A stretch of DNA of 64,000 nucleotides from Ornithodoros turicata (GCF_037126465.1 NC_088202.1:99045962-99109961), one strand, 5' to 3'. Positions 22,230 through 35,215 are shown, counted from the stretch's first letter. Numbers and translations: made by a program. Notes: generated from the letters alone by a model not told the origin.

Positions 22230-23719
22230 CCTGGATAAAGACAACAGACGAAGAAATGCGATCGTTAAGCAGTACGGGAACCTGGGAGCTTGGCTCATTG
22301 CCAGAGGGCGGAAAGCGATAGGTTGCAAGTGGGTCTTTAAAAAGAAACGTGACAAAGAAGGGAAAATTTAAAGGTACAAGGCAACACTTGTCCCGAAAGG
22401 CTACACTCAGAAATATGGAGTTGATTACGATGCTACATTTGCACCAGTTGCAAAGCAGGCCACTTTTAGAGCAGTGCTAACAGTCGCAGCCACACAGGGG
22501 ATGAAAGTCACGCATTGTGATGTAAACACAGCAACACAGCCTTTCTGCATGGAAACCTTGAAGAGGACATCTCCATGTCACAACCAGATGGCTACGCAAA
22601 AGATGGAGAAGGCCATCTCGTGTGTAGGCTGAAGAAATCCATCTACGGACTCAAACAAGCCGCTAGAGCTTGGAACGATAGGCTTAACGAAGTGCTACTT
22701 GAATATGGCTTGTGCAGAAACAAAGCGTATCCTTGCCTCTACTCGAAGTACAGAGACAGTTGGTTGTATGTACTAGCTTATGTGGACGACATAATTATTG
22801 CACATGAGAATGACAGTCGTATTCAAGAGCTACAAGAACTGTTGAATCACCACTTCTGAACGAAGGATCTTGGAGATGTTACACACTATCTTGGAATTGT
22901 AGTTGAGCGTAAAGCGGACGGGAGTTTCCTTCTCAGTCAACGCAACAAAATCGGCGGCCTCCTAAGTCGATATGGCATGGAAGACGCAAGGGGCGCTGCC
23001 ACTCCTATGGACGCAGGCTATCTTTAGTGTAGTGGAGACGAGGATTTGTTACCAACGAGTCATAAGTGCAAAGAACCAGTTGGGATCTAGTGCATATATC
23101 GACGACAACACGGCCAGATATAGCGTTTGCGCTAGGCGTTTTGTGCAGACGAGTTAGCTGTCCACGTCAGAGAGACTGGAACGCACTAAAACGAGTACGT
23201 TACCTCAACCATACTAAGAACATGAAACTGAAATTACCAGTAGCTGCAGTGCTCAAGCTTTCCTGCTACGTCGACGCTGATTGGTCAGGAGACCCTCATG
23301 ACCGGAAATCAACACCGGGTCTTTTGTTTAAGCTTGGTGAGAGAAGTGTGTCTTGGGGCAGCCGAAAGCAACTCTGTTTTGCGTTATTATCCACCGAAGC
23401 TGAATACATTGCCGCAGCCAGTGCTTCTCAAGAACTGCTTTGGCTACGTCAGCTGTTGCATGATTTGGGAGCGCCACAGCCTGAACCAACGGTTATTTAC
23501 GAAGACAATCAAGGCTGCATCAGGCTCACTGTGGATGCAGGCTCCAACACTCGGACAAAGCACATAGACATTCGCTACCATTTCATTCGTGACTTGGTTA
23601 GTCAAAAGGTAATTCGACTCGAATACTGCGACACCAAGAATATGGCGGCGGACTGTTTCACGAAAGCTGTTTGCAAACACAACTTCGAACGACTGAGAAC
23701 TCAAGTGGGAATTGTATAG
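22230..23719 (+). pseudogene. Copia reverse transcriptase and RNase H remnant
   Basis: Copia-specific blocks follow in order. RT entry is AIGCKWVFKKKRDKEG near 22315-22365, then KGYTQKYGVDYDATFAPVAK. Next come a MSQPDGYAKDGEGHLVCRLK stretch with KSIYGLKQAARAWN (22575-22680) and the active-site region YVDDII at about 22775-22795. Downstream are LGDVTHYLGIVVERK and an RNase H (23066-23719) with CYVDADWSGD, STEAEYIAAASA and TKHIDIRYHFIRD. The first part has an in-frame stop after DKEGKI, further stops near 22858 and 23026, and frameshifts. The RNase H frame is still open for 217 codons. gag, protease and integrase are absent or unrecognisable. Confidence 0.9.
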
Positions 23720-23743
23720 GGAATTGTTGTTAGCGAGTTGGGG

Positions 23744-23880
23744 TGTTGGATAACGCTAACAACAACGGATTGAAGTTTTCTTTTTCTTCGTTTTATCTGT
23801 GGTGTGAGGCTCGCTCTCTTTGCACGTTATCCTATTAAAATATGTTCTGCTTACACTTGCGGACTCAGCGTCCCCCCTAA
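23744..23880 (+). repeat. Probable 3' LTR start of the Copia copy
   Basis: TGTTGGATAACG begins 24 bases after the RNase H stop, preceded by the purine-rich GCGAGTTGGGG. TGTTGGA is a common Copia LTR start. No matching LTR lies upstream and the 3' boundary is uncertain. Confidence 0.5.
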
Positions 23881-23884
23881 AACA

Positions 23885-24731
23885 TAAGACACCCTAAGAC
23901 CTGAAGACGAGGAGCCTTCTAGTCATCCGAAGAACGGAGGTAATCACCTTCTTGGCACACCCCACCTCTTGGAACTTGGAACGTTTTGTGACCGTTATTT
24001 TGAACTTTTCTTGCACCCAACAGTCTTAGAATTGCGTAACTTCAGATCGAAATGTAAACTGGCGTGTTCTGCACTCCAACTGTAGACTGTTCGATGTGTG
24101 TCAGCAGCCGCTTCGTCACCATCACCTTGTGGCGGCAAAGCGACGGGTGCCATGCATGCCGAAGATTTCACCGGGTATCGTCGACATGTCGCCACCACCA
24201 CCATCAATGAACTCAAAATTTGACCCATTGCCACCCTAAAGCCATTAATAAACATCTGCCATACCTTTCCTATACTCCTCTTATTTTTTTCTCACTTCTC
24301 ATTTATTCATATTTTATATCCAAGACAAATGCGTGGGGGTGGCCAAAAAGCAGTGCAAGACTGTTTGACTACTGTTCAGATTATTCTTCATAGCATCTCG
24401 TCTAGCTAAACGGTTACGCTAGCTGGGCCGCCGCATTTACTACCACCTGTCATCAGCTTCCAGCGGGGCCACGTCGTCTTCTCGCTTATGCCGGAGTCAG
24501 GCGGCGATTCGGTTGCTAGGCCGCAACCGTTTGGCATGGGGAATTGCGTCACACATGTCAAGATCATCGCCATCGCCGAGACGGTCATATCTGCCCTTCT
24601 GGTGCTCTGGTTTCGCTTTACTCGATGTACTTCAGTAAATAACGTTTTAGACACGTTTCTGATACGATAGCAAGTTGTTCTTTCATTCTCGTCTTATTAT
24701 TGTATTTTTATTTTTTTAAATTCCGTATTAG
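23885..24731. other. No recognisable feature
   Basis: Short frames on both strands at 24406-24670 lack any family signature. The sequence becomes AT-rich toward 24700. Confidence 0.35.
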
Positions 24732-25204
24732 TGAAAGGGACTGTAAAGTGAAAAATAACCCACATATTTTTGTCCACTGTCGTGCCCAACATCATTGTTT
24801 GATAACACATAGAAAGCATTACTTCTCAATTCGGCCTTCTTTTTACCTATAAATATTTTGAAGATTGCCGAAGCATGGACGGTGCTGCCAACGAACGGAC
24901 GAAAAAGAGCAACTTGGGTTTCGGGTCCAGGGCTCCCAGGGATTGGTCAACCCTTACCACGTCAGAGTTAATTTTGTAGAGAACAAAGTTGACGCACATT
25001 ATCTTACAGCTAAACGCCATTTTAAAAATGACGCTTATTTGCATAGTTTCTGCATTAATAAAGCATTCAGCTACTTCGCCGCTACGAGCTGCGGTCCGCC
25101 GCGCCATCTGCAAGGCCGTCTGTGTTATCGCGTTTATTGTCTACGTCGTGGGTGGTCATGTTGGTCGCGTGAAGCAGAAAATGGAAGTGAATGACATGTC
25201 TGTG

Positions 25205-25535
25205 GTTCCTGTGTCACATATTCGAGAGACCTACATATGCCTGGTGTAGTTTTGGTGTTCGGGGATGCAAGAATCATCTTCATCTTCGACGACGGGCGTT
25301 TTCTACCACAAGATTCCACAGGAGAGTGCGCGAAAACGAATGTGGTTCGAAGCACTCGGCTATTAGATACAGCAGTCGTGTCGTGTTTGCTGAGCTCATT
25401 TTGCTGCCGATGACTACGAAGATGCCGTAGAAGGCGAATTGCGAAGACGTTCGAAGCAAACTGTCGTTCCCAGTGCCAGTGATTTTGCTTCACCGAGTTG
25501 ACGGGTTCAACACAAAAGTCTCAGGTATGTACAGG
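25205..25535 (+). pseudogene. THAP-domain exon, left arm
   Basis: Across a frameshift the plus strand reads WCSFGVRGCKNH, then GVFYHKIPQESARKRMWFEA, then SCRVC and AHFAADDYED. This fits a THAP zinc finger: an early Cys pair, an aromatic/basic middle with the invariant Trp, then a late Cys and His near HF. A stop follows FEALGY and another falls at the late Cys/His site. The exon ends in CTCAG followed by the donor GTATGTACAG near 25525-25534. THAP domains bind DNA and occur at the N-terminus of P and Kolobok transposases. Confidence 0.5.
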
Positions 25536-25645
25536 TGTCACACATGTATAAATTATAATATAGCGATGACGTATTCCATTTAACTTATGTTATCCTACTT
25601 GTCCCGTACTGAACATTGTCAACATCAACAAATTTAATTTTAGGG

Positions 25646-25884
25646 GCCTTCCAGTGTTGAAGTGGCGCCAGACTGCTTCGTGTGTGTGTGATCCAGGCAC
25701 TCAAGTTGACATGACAGAAATAGCTGAAAGCACTTATGCAAAGTCCACAGATGGAAGCACTAGATTTGTTGCGCGTTGCAGACTCTCTGACATTTTTGGA
25801 GTCTTTGGACAGGTGCAGAACATTAGTATGACGTCAACAGTAGGAGAAGAAACCGATGAGAACTACTACTTCTTTGAAGGGTAG
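25646..25884 (+). pseudogene. Second exon-like block, left arm
   Basis: An acceptor-like TTTAATTTTAG precedes GGGCCTTCCAGTGTTGAAGT. A frame of 76 codons runs to 25884 but matches no family I know. The inverted arm keeps the same block at about 29395-29650, where a donor-like GCAG/GTATG follows the CTGAAAGCAG word. That suggests this was an internal exon of the transposase gene. Confidence 0.35.
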
Positions 25885-28800
25885 AGGAATACTTCCTGTT
25901 GAGGTATAGTTGGAAGGAATACTAATTAACTTTCTAGAGATGCATCCTCTACACTTGAATAGCCAGTGAAACAGCGAAAGTTCATTGGCTTTGAAGCCCC
26001 ACTACTGGAATTGTTCAAAGTGTGTCGCAGCGACAGTGAGCCATGCAAGGTTACGACATCATATTGGTCCTAAATTTGCGGAGTTCCCCTATCTCGGACA
26101 CAACTGTCATTTCTCTTTCTTGCTCTCCCGATCCTATCTTCTCAGAGATTAATGCGGTTGTCCATGCGTTGCATGGACACTGCCTTTTTCTACTCATGCT
26201 TTCAGTTTCTTGTTCTGTTGAATAAATCTTCAATTCAGAGTTTGCAGCCATCACGCTGACTACTGTGTTTGCCCCTCATCTATATTGATGTGCTATAACG
26301 GTATGGTGCATCAACATGCCAACAGCCTACCAACAACAACCAAACTACCTTGCCTTTGCCTTACCAACATGCCAATTCTTTTTGTTGCCGCAGATCATAA
26401 CTTCAAAGAGTTTTCCTCTGCACCCTGCCACGAGTGAAAAGTGTAGGGTAGTCCTACTTTTGGATAGAAACTACACGATGTGGTAACACCCACATATCTA
26501 AAATTTTAGTCGACGGAGATTTATTGTTGTTGTTCAACCTTCATTGTACATTTCTTTTGTCTCACTTAGCACATGTGAAGAAAAGTTTTCACTTTCATCA
26601 AAATGACAGGTCATTGTTGGATCTATCTGCAGCATTATTGTTCCTGTATTCTTTTCATCGATAGAGAATACAAAAGATCACAAATGGTAAAATATAACTT
26701 GCTTGTTAAATTCAAAAGGGAAAGACTAAACTGTTTATACTTCTCTTGTTTATTTTGTTGCAGGTTTTACAACTCTATCAAGCACGTCAAAACATCCGAG
26801 GGCAGGAAGTCCTACTCTGTCTCCTATATCCCTGGACAATAAAAAAGAAAAATTTAGTTTGAGTTGTGACAAAATGTTGCTTCTGCTCTTATATTATATT
26901 TCAATTAAATGTTAAATGCGTTTGTCGTGCACACTGAAGCCAATTTCAATTTGCAGGGCTGTCAAAAGTACTTTACAAAAGTACATCTAAATTACAGTAA
27001 CAGAGAACTTATGCAATAAATTATTTAGCCATTTTGGAGTACTATTCCCCACATCAATGCTGCATGGTTAACTTTGAACCCAGATCAAGGGTTGCTAATA
27101 CTTGAAGTCAGCCCTCAAGTCCTCCTTTACAAATGTTAGTTGGTGACATGATAATGAATCAGTCACAAGTACCCCCTTGAGCAAAACAGAGTTAATTAAG
27201 TGTTAAATCCCAATGTCGGTTCAAACATTAATTTGCATTTGGAAACCTGGTCAATAAGAAGTACATTAAAAGGTTATGAACACAGTTCAGCTGAATGACA
27301 CTGATTAAAATCATCTTCTCCTCACAAGACATGAGTATAATCTACAAATACATATACGTCCCCAGGTTACTTAACCGTCGAGGATCAAACAAATAATTGT
27401 AATATGCTGTGACTGCAAAGAAAAAGCAATGACAAAAATTTGCAGCAAGCAAGAAATGAACATTTGCTGACACCAATATATACATTTCTACAAGTCTGCA
27501 CACTGATGGGGAATGGATACTACGGGCCAGTGTTTTTTCTGCCGAGAGGTAGAGAACGCGTGTGAAAAGCAGACAGACAATTGCATCACAACTAACGAAT
27601 ATTTCGAAATACTGTGCCTTGACGCCGAAGTACTGCAAGTGTCTTTTACATACATCCGAGAAACCGAAGAGCATGGCAACATACACGGCAGCGCCGTGTG
27701 GTCTTTACGCGCTACTTGGACGGAAAACTGGACGGAAAACCCTTATTTCTGCAGGAAATTCCGTTATACCACCTGTCGGCCATTCACAAGAAGGATATGG
27801 GGTGCTCCGAGAAAATACAATAGAAAGTACTCCACTGGATCTCGATCTGCGTCATGCATGCTATTGGGGATGCTTTCCCATCAGTGCGTTGACCTGTAGA
27901 AATGTTATCAGCAGATTTTCATTTCATGTTTGCTGCAAGTTTTTCTCATTGCTTTTTGTTTGCTGTCACAGCATATTATAATTACTAGTTTGTTCCTGGA
28001 GGGTTAAATAACCTGTGGGCATAGATGTATTTGTAGGTTATACTCATGTCTCAATTGTATATGTGAGGAGTAAGTAAGATAATTTTCATCAGTGGTCATT
28101 CAGCTGAACTGTGTTCATAACCTTTTAGTATACTTCTTAGTGACCACGTTTCCAAATGTCAACTAATAATTGAACCAAGATTGGGATTTAACACTTAACT
28201 CTGTTTTGCCAAACGGAGTACTTGTAACTGATTCATTATCACGTCACCAACTAACATTTGTAAAGGAGGACTTGAGGGCTGACTTCAAGTATTATTAACC
28301 CTTGATCTGGGTTCAAAGTTAACCATGCACCATTGGTGTGCATAGTACTCCAAAATGGCTAAATAATTTATTGCATAAGTTCTCTGTTACTGTAATTGAG
28401 ATGTACTTTTGTAAAGTACTTTTGACAGCCCTGCAAATTGAAACTGGCTTCAGTGTACACTACAAATGCATCGTAACATTTAATTGAAATATAATATAAG
28501 AGCAGAAGCAACATTTTCTCGCAACTCAAACTATATCTTTCTTTTTTATTGTCCAGGGATTTAGGAAACAGAGTAGGACTTCCTGCCCTCTGTTGTTTTG
28601 ACGTACTTGATAGGGTTGTAAAACCTGCAACAAAATAAACAAGAGAAGTATAAACAGTTTTGTCTTTCCCTTTTGAATTTAATGAGCTAGTTATATTTTA
28701 CCATTTGTTCACTTTTGTATTCTCTGTTGGTGAAAAGATTACAGGAACAATAATGCTGCAGATCGAACAATGACCTGTCATCTTGATGAAGATCACAACA

Positions 28801-29779
28801 TTTCTTCAGGCATGCTAAGTGAGACAAAAGAAATGTACAATGAAGGTTGTACAAAAACAGCAAAGCTCCGTCGACTAAAACTCTATATATATGTGGATGT
28901 TACCACATCGTGTAGTTTCCATCCAAAAGTAGGACTAGGCAAGGTTGTTTGGTAGGTTGTTGGCATATTGATGTGCTATACCGTTACACCACATCAATAT
29001 TGATGAGGGGCAAACACAGTAGACAGCGTGATGGCTGCAAACTCAAGTGAAGATTTATTCAATAGAACAAGAAACCGAAAGCATGAGTATAGAGAAAGGC
29101 AGTGCCATGCAGTGTATGGTGAACCACATTAATCTCTGAGAAGGTAGGATCGAAAAGCAATAAAGAGAAATGACAGTTGCGTCCTAGATAGGGGAACTCT
29201 GCAAATTTAGGACCAATATGATGTGGTAACCTTGCATGGCTCACTGCAGCTCTGACACACATTGAACAATTCCAGTAGTGGGGCTTCAAAGTCAACTAAC
29301 GTTTGCTGTTTCACTGGCATTCCAGTGTAGAGGATGCATCTCTAGAAAATTAATTAGCGTTCCTTAGTCATAAAGTCATAACTACATCTCAACAGGAAGT
29401 ATTCTTATACCCTTCAAACAAGCTAGTAGTTCTGATCGGTTTCTTCTCCCCTTGTTGACATCATACTAATATTCTGCACCTGTCCAAAGACTAAAAAAAA
29501 TGTCCCAATGTCTGCAACACGTATCAAATCTAGTGCTTCCATCTGTGGACTTTGCATACCTGCTTTCAGCTATTTCTGTCATGTCAACTTGAGTGCCTGG
29601 ATCACACACACACGAAGCAGTCTTGCGCCACTTCAACACTGGAAGGCCCCTAAAATTAAATTTGTTGATGTTGACAATGTTGAGTACGGGACAAGGAGGA
29701 CAACATAAGTGAAATGGAATACGTCGTCGCTATATTATAATTTATACATGTGTGACGCCTGTACATACCTAAGACGTTG

Positions 29780-30062
29780 TGTTGAACTCGTCACCTCGGT
29801 GAAGCAAAATCACTGGGTACTGAGCATCAGTGTGCTTCGGACGTCTTCGCAATTCGCCTTCTACGGCATCTTCGTAGTCATCGGCAGCAAAATGAGAACA
29901 GCACACACGACACGACTGCTACATCTAATAACCGAGTGTTTCGAACCACATTCGCTTTCGCGCACTCTCCTGTTGAATCTTGTGGTAGAAGACGCCCGCC
30001 GCCGATGGTGAACAAACATGATTTTTGCATCCCCGAACACCAAAACTACACCAGGCATATGT
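29780..30062 (-). pseudogene. THAP-domain exon, right arm
   Basis: This is the minus-strand counterpart of 25205-25535. In one frame it reads WCSFGVRGCKNHVCSPSAAG, FYHKIQQESARKRMWFETL, then, after two stops, SCRVCCSHFAADDYED. Here the late Cys-x2-His is intact (CCSH), unlike the left arm. The exon is again followed by the donor GTATGTACAG. Two stops inside the domain show that it is inactive. Confidence 0.5.
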
Positions 30063-30554
30063 AGGTCTCTCGAATAATTGACACAACCACGACGAACATG
30101 TCATTCACTTCTCTTCGCGCGACCAACACGACCACCCACGACGTAAACAATAAACGCGATAACACCGACGGCCTTGCAGATGGCGCGGCGGATTGTAGCT
30201 CGTAGCGGCGAAGTAGCTGAATGCTTTATTAACGTAAAAGCTATGGAAGTGAGCGTCATTTTTAAAATGGCGTTTAGCTGTAAGATAATGTGCGTCAGCT
30301 TTGTTCTCTACAAAATTAACTCTCACGTGGTAAGGGTTGACCAATCCCTGGGAGCCCTGGACCTGAAACCCAAGTTGCTCTTTTTCGCCGTTCGCTGGCA
30401 GCACCGTCCATGTTCCGGCAATCTTCAAAATATTTATACATAAAAAATATGCCGAACTGAGAAGTAATGCTTTCTGTATCTTATCAGACAACGATGTTGT
30501 GCACGACAGTGGGCAAAAATATGGGGGTTATTTTTCACTTTTCGGTCCCTTTAA

Positions 30555-31800
30555 TGTCGTTTCGAGGTGATCATTTGGTGATCTTCAGCCGGCAATGAAA
30601 CCTCGAATGCTCACGGAAGTGAGCTCCGAGTTGTTTTGAAGGAATGTTCATTTCCTCGGAAACTAAATACGGAGGGACTGGTGATCTTCCATCGGAAGTT
30701 CCGATTTGACTATTACATCTCTTCAAAAACGCATCGAAAGTTTCCTGCCACTACTTTCGTATGCACTCCGATTGAACCAGTTACGGTGCATGCACGTGTA
30801 GTCACAGAATAAGGCACACATATAGCTTCGGCTGTCGCAGTGGGTAACAATGCTTAGGTCGCACGCAAAGTTATCAATCTGCACGTCAGTGTAGTTTGGC
30901 TGTTTCCCGTGGCGGAACTTCATCAGTCGGCCTGTAGCCCAATTTCCGTTTCAGCAGGTAATTTCCGAGCTGCGAATTAGTGTAACGTGATGTTCCCGTT
31001 GAGCGAAAAATGCAAATCACGCATTCGAAATCATTCTTTTAATAAGCTAATTGACCTTCTTTGCAGAACAAACATTATACCGAGGCCCGTTTATATTCCT
31101 CTTTCTTGCTCTGCACTTTCCAAGAGTAGCAGTACGTAATTGCTGATCAGGAGGTCCCAAACATGAGAATCACTAGAGCCCCCAGGTTCTCACACTACTA
31201 ACCAATGCTCAGCGTTTGCTATAGGCAAACGTTTGGTTTTCCATTTCGCTAGTGTGTCGTGACAAGTATTATTTTCAGTAAAGAAAGCAGAATGAAAAGT
31301 CACAATCTCATTCAACGTTGGCATCTGTTCGCATATGGATACCATTACTGTGCAGACTAACACTTTACGTTCATCGAAAGTTAGCTTTATATGTGATGGG
31401 TTTGGACACTTTCACAAGCTCCTTGAATTGGGTGTCTTTCACTGCATCACTGGGTTGTTCGAAGGTTAAATGCATGCCAGTAACACGTGCCATTGAAACA
31501 GACGGGGTGTGCACGCCTCTTTATATTTGTGCGAACATTTGCACTTTCTTCCCCACTTAGAAGCTATGTGTTGCTGCCAAAACCACTCGTTTCCTAACGA
31601 GCTTCCTTGAATGCCACCGGAGTATTCAGGCTAATTTGTTCGAGCTGTAGGATAGGCACGCGTACCCTTAAGAAACTTAGATTTAAGGAAAGAAACAATT
31701 ATGAATTAACGCGGTGACTTGAGCTTCATTAGTAACGCCGAATGTTCAAAACAACCCTGACTTTGTATTTGGTTGTGTTAAGTAGCACTATCAGTGTTCA
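30555..31800. other. No recognisable feature
   Basis: AT-rich sequence between the palindromic element and the A-tail of the LINE. The 80-codon frame at 31318-31560 shows no motif. Confidence 0.35.
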
Positions 31801-32798
31801 AAAAAAAAAAAAAAAAAAACAGGGAAAGGGTCAGCCCAACGGGACGTCGGCTAGCTATTCCGCAAAGAAAGAAAGTAAGTGAAAGAAGAATAAAATAAAC
31901 AAAAAAGAAAAGAATTAGGAAACAAAGGATAAACTAACAAACGGTGAAAGAATGATGAGGTGGATTACAGAAGATGACTTTAAAAGAAAAGCGTAAGGTT
32001 AATGCGTTGAGGGTGAGAGTGGGGCACTGAAGAATAAGATTGAACGACTGGAGTTCACAGGATGTTCATAAGACCCGAATCGCTCAAGAAAGCCAAAACT
32101 GCTTTGGTCACAGACCGCTGTGTGTGATGTCGTATACTGGGCCGAGCAGAGTGGCCAGAGAAAGGTCTGTGCACCGCAGCTCGAGTAGGCGTCGTTTGAG
32201 CGTGGCTCGAGGGGTGTCGAATCTGTGACAGTCGAGGAGAAGATGTTGAATATCAGCTTCAACAGCGCAAGTGGGGCGTTCGGGCAACTGGAGAAGTACC
32301 GTTTTACAGAGAAGCAGAGGTGTCCTGGCGGCATTAAGTCGCAGTCGGTGTATAATGGATGCTTCTTGACGCGAGCAGAGGTGTGTGGCAACGAAATCCA
32401 TCGACGGGTCGATAGACCGGTGATGGTCGTTCAGTCGGACAGCGTCCTCTTGAAACTGCCGTATGCCGCTATAACGGAGTCGCTGTGTCTGTGACCGACA
32501 TGCTGAGGCTGAAAGTGGTAAGAGACAGTTATTGAAGGTGACGTCCCCATGTGCCTGACGTGCTAAGGCGTCTGTGCGGGTGTTTGCGTGCAGGCCGGTG
32601 TGACTGGGTATCCATTGGAAACACAGGCTACGACCCGAGGATCGAAGTCGGTTGTATGTTGCGACTATCGTGGTGTCTAGGCCGTCGGTTGTTCTGGAAC
32701 AATAATTTGCTAGAACTTCTAGCGCCGCCTTACTGTCCGTGAACACAGTCCAAGCTCCATGCGCTGATCCCGCTATGTGGTTCAACGCAGTCAGTATG
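31801..32798 (-). pseudogene. RNase H and 3' end of the nested LINE
   Basis: On the minus strand, RNase H continues with VFTDSKAALEVL and CFQWIPSHTGLHANTRTDAL, followed by a C-terminal HRLRLNAARTP/LLLDCHRFD zinc-like tail in a frame open from 32785 to 32108. The 3' UTR leads to a terminal block (CTGACCCTTTCCCTG, sense) and an A-run at 31801-31819. The TDGS half of RNase H lies beyond the palindromic insertion at 35790. This is the 3' part of one LINE that runs upstream to about 43080. Confidence 0.85.
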
Positions 32799-33238
32799 GG
32801 CTAGTTCCATCTCAAATCGAACAATCCGGTACACTTGATGTTTCGAATGAACGGGAAAAAAATATATATTGAAGCCATCGGTGAGTTAGGTGAAATAAAC
32901 GCTTTCCGAATTCTCTGCGCTGCGCGGTTCGGAAAGTAGGAGAGGAGGAAAAAACTGCCTCTCATAATATGATGTCGTCGCGCGCGGGTTTGAGCGTTCG
33001 CTACAAGGCTATTTCTTGTCGCATTATAGAAATTTCTTGATCAGGCTTTAGACCACTTAGGGCACAATAGGATCCTGCGTTGGCAGTGCTGTGTCAGTTT
33101 TTGTTTGTCTACAAAAAAATATCAAAGTTGACTCAAAGTGCCGAAAAGCACCATATTCACTGCAACTTTGCGGACGATATACAAAACGGATAAGATTGAG
33201 CTTCATGCCGTTTAATTTGTCATTCATCTGGCTATCGA

Positions 33239-33514
33239 ATGATGTATAATTTGTTGCTCTACTCTGCCAGGAACGTAAGCGATACCTCTGTAAGTAGCAC
33301 CATACCACCGAAAAATGACGAATTTCGGAAGCCTTTATCTAAAAAACCCCACCAAAAACTTGCCTCGAAAATTTTATATGTTGTAGGTAATTCCTTAGAC
33401 TATGCACAGAAGAAAAATCAAAAGTCGGACTTTATCGGTAGGCGCACTGTGAATTTTTTGCCAGCCCTATACACGGAGCGCATTCAATCCGTGGCACCGT
33501 GTCCCGCGTGTTGA
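33239..33514 (+). pseudogene. Open frame in left arm, unknown protein
   Basis: A 91-codon frame reads through NDEFRKPLSKKPHQKLASKI and FIGRRTVNFLPAL. The right arm (34862-35215, minus) keeps the same frame for 117 codons, with mostly conservative differences over the shared part. Two explanations fit: coding constraint before inactivation, or simply recent arm duplication. I do not recognise the protein, and no catalytic motif was seen. Confidence 0.35.
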
Positions 33515-34861
33515 AAAATCGAATTTTCCAAAGGGGCTTTCAACTTCTGTCTTCACATAAAAAGTAATTGCTATCATTTGAAACCGTTCTGAGCGCTTGC
33601 GTTCATAATAGTGTTGTAATCGCTGAATATAGATTGTGGAGCAACCATATGTGCTCACATTTTTTTGCGGGATGACACACATGCATTGCAAGTGCTAGGA
33701 GCCCGTGAAGGACAGAATGCTTTAGAATACTTTTGCGTCTTTATAAGAGGTATATTTGTCCACGGTGATCATATCGAAGCATATTTACAGTACACAGAAT
33801 AGCAAGAGCTAGACAGCGAAGAAGACAAGGTGACGAAGGTAAGAAGGGGGAGGGGGGGGGGGGTTAACGTAAGTTATGCAGAGCATTCCGGGTGGATGAG
33901 AGTGCTCGTGTCATGAACTGCTTTAGGCCGTTGTGGAGCCATTTCCTTAATGTTACTTTTGATGGCAGGTTCTTGTCAGATTTTCTTTCAAATGTGGGCA
34001 ACATTGCTGCGTGTTGTGATTCAGCCACCTTTGCTGTGAAGTACTTGAAGTAGCTTCTGCATAGCTAGCCCATTTCTGTTACGCCTTCGGCTTGATCTGG
34101 TGGAACCACAGTCTTTATGGCAGCTACGCCGATCTCCGAAGCAAAGCGAAAATATTTTGTCTATAGCACTTTTTTCTTATGTATGATGCGGTAGTCAGCT
34201 GCGAAATCCACACGATCAGAGCAGTACAACGAAGTGGCCATTGAGGTAGGTGACATACCAGGATGACACGCTACAGTAATGCAGATGCCGTCGCACACTC
34301 TGTATAAGGGCACTCCATGCACTTCTGTAGTCTTGAAGTGAGTGAAGCGTCTTCTGTGTGTAGGCGAAACTTTGCGCAAGGTGTCTTCAGTGAGTAAATG
34401 CGATCAGGACCTTCCCATGGTCGCAGCATGTCGAACCGAATAACATGTCGGACAGCGGCGCCAGTCGGGCTGTTTCGGCAATGTTCACAAAAAGTACCAT
34501 GAATTAGCCTTGAGTGTGTGCGTATGGCACTACACAACAACATTTTCCTGAGTGCAATTTCCCCCGTCCGAGGTCATGGGCCGTAGGAAAGAAATGATTC
34601 AAAGAATACTGGCATTCACTGCGTCCCTCCTGCCATAATGCGTACAGTAAATATGCTTGTTTAGAATAACCCTGAACAGATATGCCTCTTACAAAGATGT
34701 AAAATCATTCTGTTCTTCCCGGGCTCCCAGCACTTGCAATGCATGTGTGACATCCCGCAAAAAATGCCAGCACATCTGGTTGCTCCACAATCTAGATTCA
34801 GCGATTACACCATTGTTATGAACGCAAACGCTCAGAACCTTGAAAAGGAAACCTTGAAACC

Positions 34862-35215
34862 TCAGAATGGTTTCAAATGACAGCAATTACTTTTTATATG
34901 AAGACAGAAGTTCAAAGTCCCTTTGGAAAATTCGATTTTGCAACACGCGGGACACGGTGCCTCCGCTTGAATGCGCTCCGCGTATAGGGCTGGCAAAAAA
35001 TTCACAGTGCGCCTACCGATCAAGTCCGAATTTTGATTTTGCTTCTGTGCATGGTCTAAGGAACTACCTACAACATATAAAATTTTCGAGGCAAGTTCTT
35101 GGTGGGGTTTTTTAGATAAAGGCTTCCGAAGTTCGTCATTTTTCGGTGGTATGGTGCTACTAAAAGCGGTATCGCTTACGTTCCTTACAGAGTAGAGCAA
35201 CAAATTATACATCAT
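34862..35215 (-). pseudogene. Matching open frame in right arm, unknown protein
   Basis: 117 codons, the inverted counterpart of 33239-33514, extending past it through CCKIEFSKGTLNFCLHIKSN. The shared stretch differs at about a dozen residues. In the central unique part of the element, minus-strand frames at 34161-34379 and 34271-34543 are Cys-rich but not recognisable. Confidence 0.35.

Larger units (their letters stand above)
24736..30550. mobile_element. 5.8-kb palindromic DNA transposon with TTAA-type flanks
   Basis: The left arm (24736 to about 27518) and right arm (about 27866 to 30550) are inverted copies over nearly their full length of about 2.7 kb, with scattered substitutions and small indels. 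Only about 350 bp separate them. The ends are AGGGACTGTAAAGTG at the left and its diverged partner AGGGACCGAAAAGTG on the other strand. The right flank is TTAA (30551-30554) and the left flank TGAA (24732-24735). Each arm holds a THAP-like exon followed by matching splice-donor and acceptor signals. THAP transposases with TTAA targets point to the Kolobok superfamily, while P-like elements are less likely because they use 8-bp targets. No full transposase was recovered. Confidence 0.7.

Noticed and set aside
25134..25493. 119-codon minus-strand frame as a gene
   Set aside because: It is antisense to the THAP exon of the palindrome arm and has no motif.
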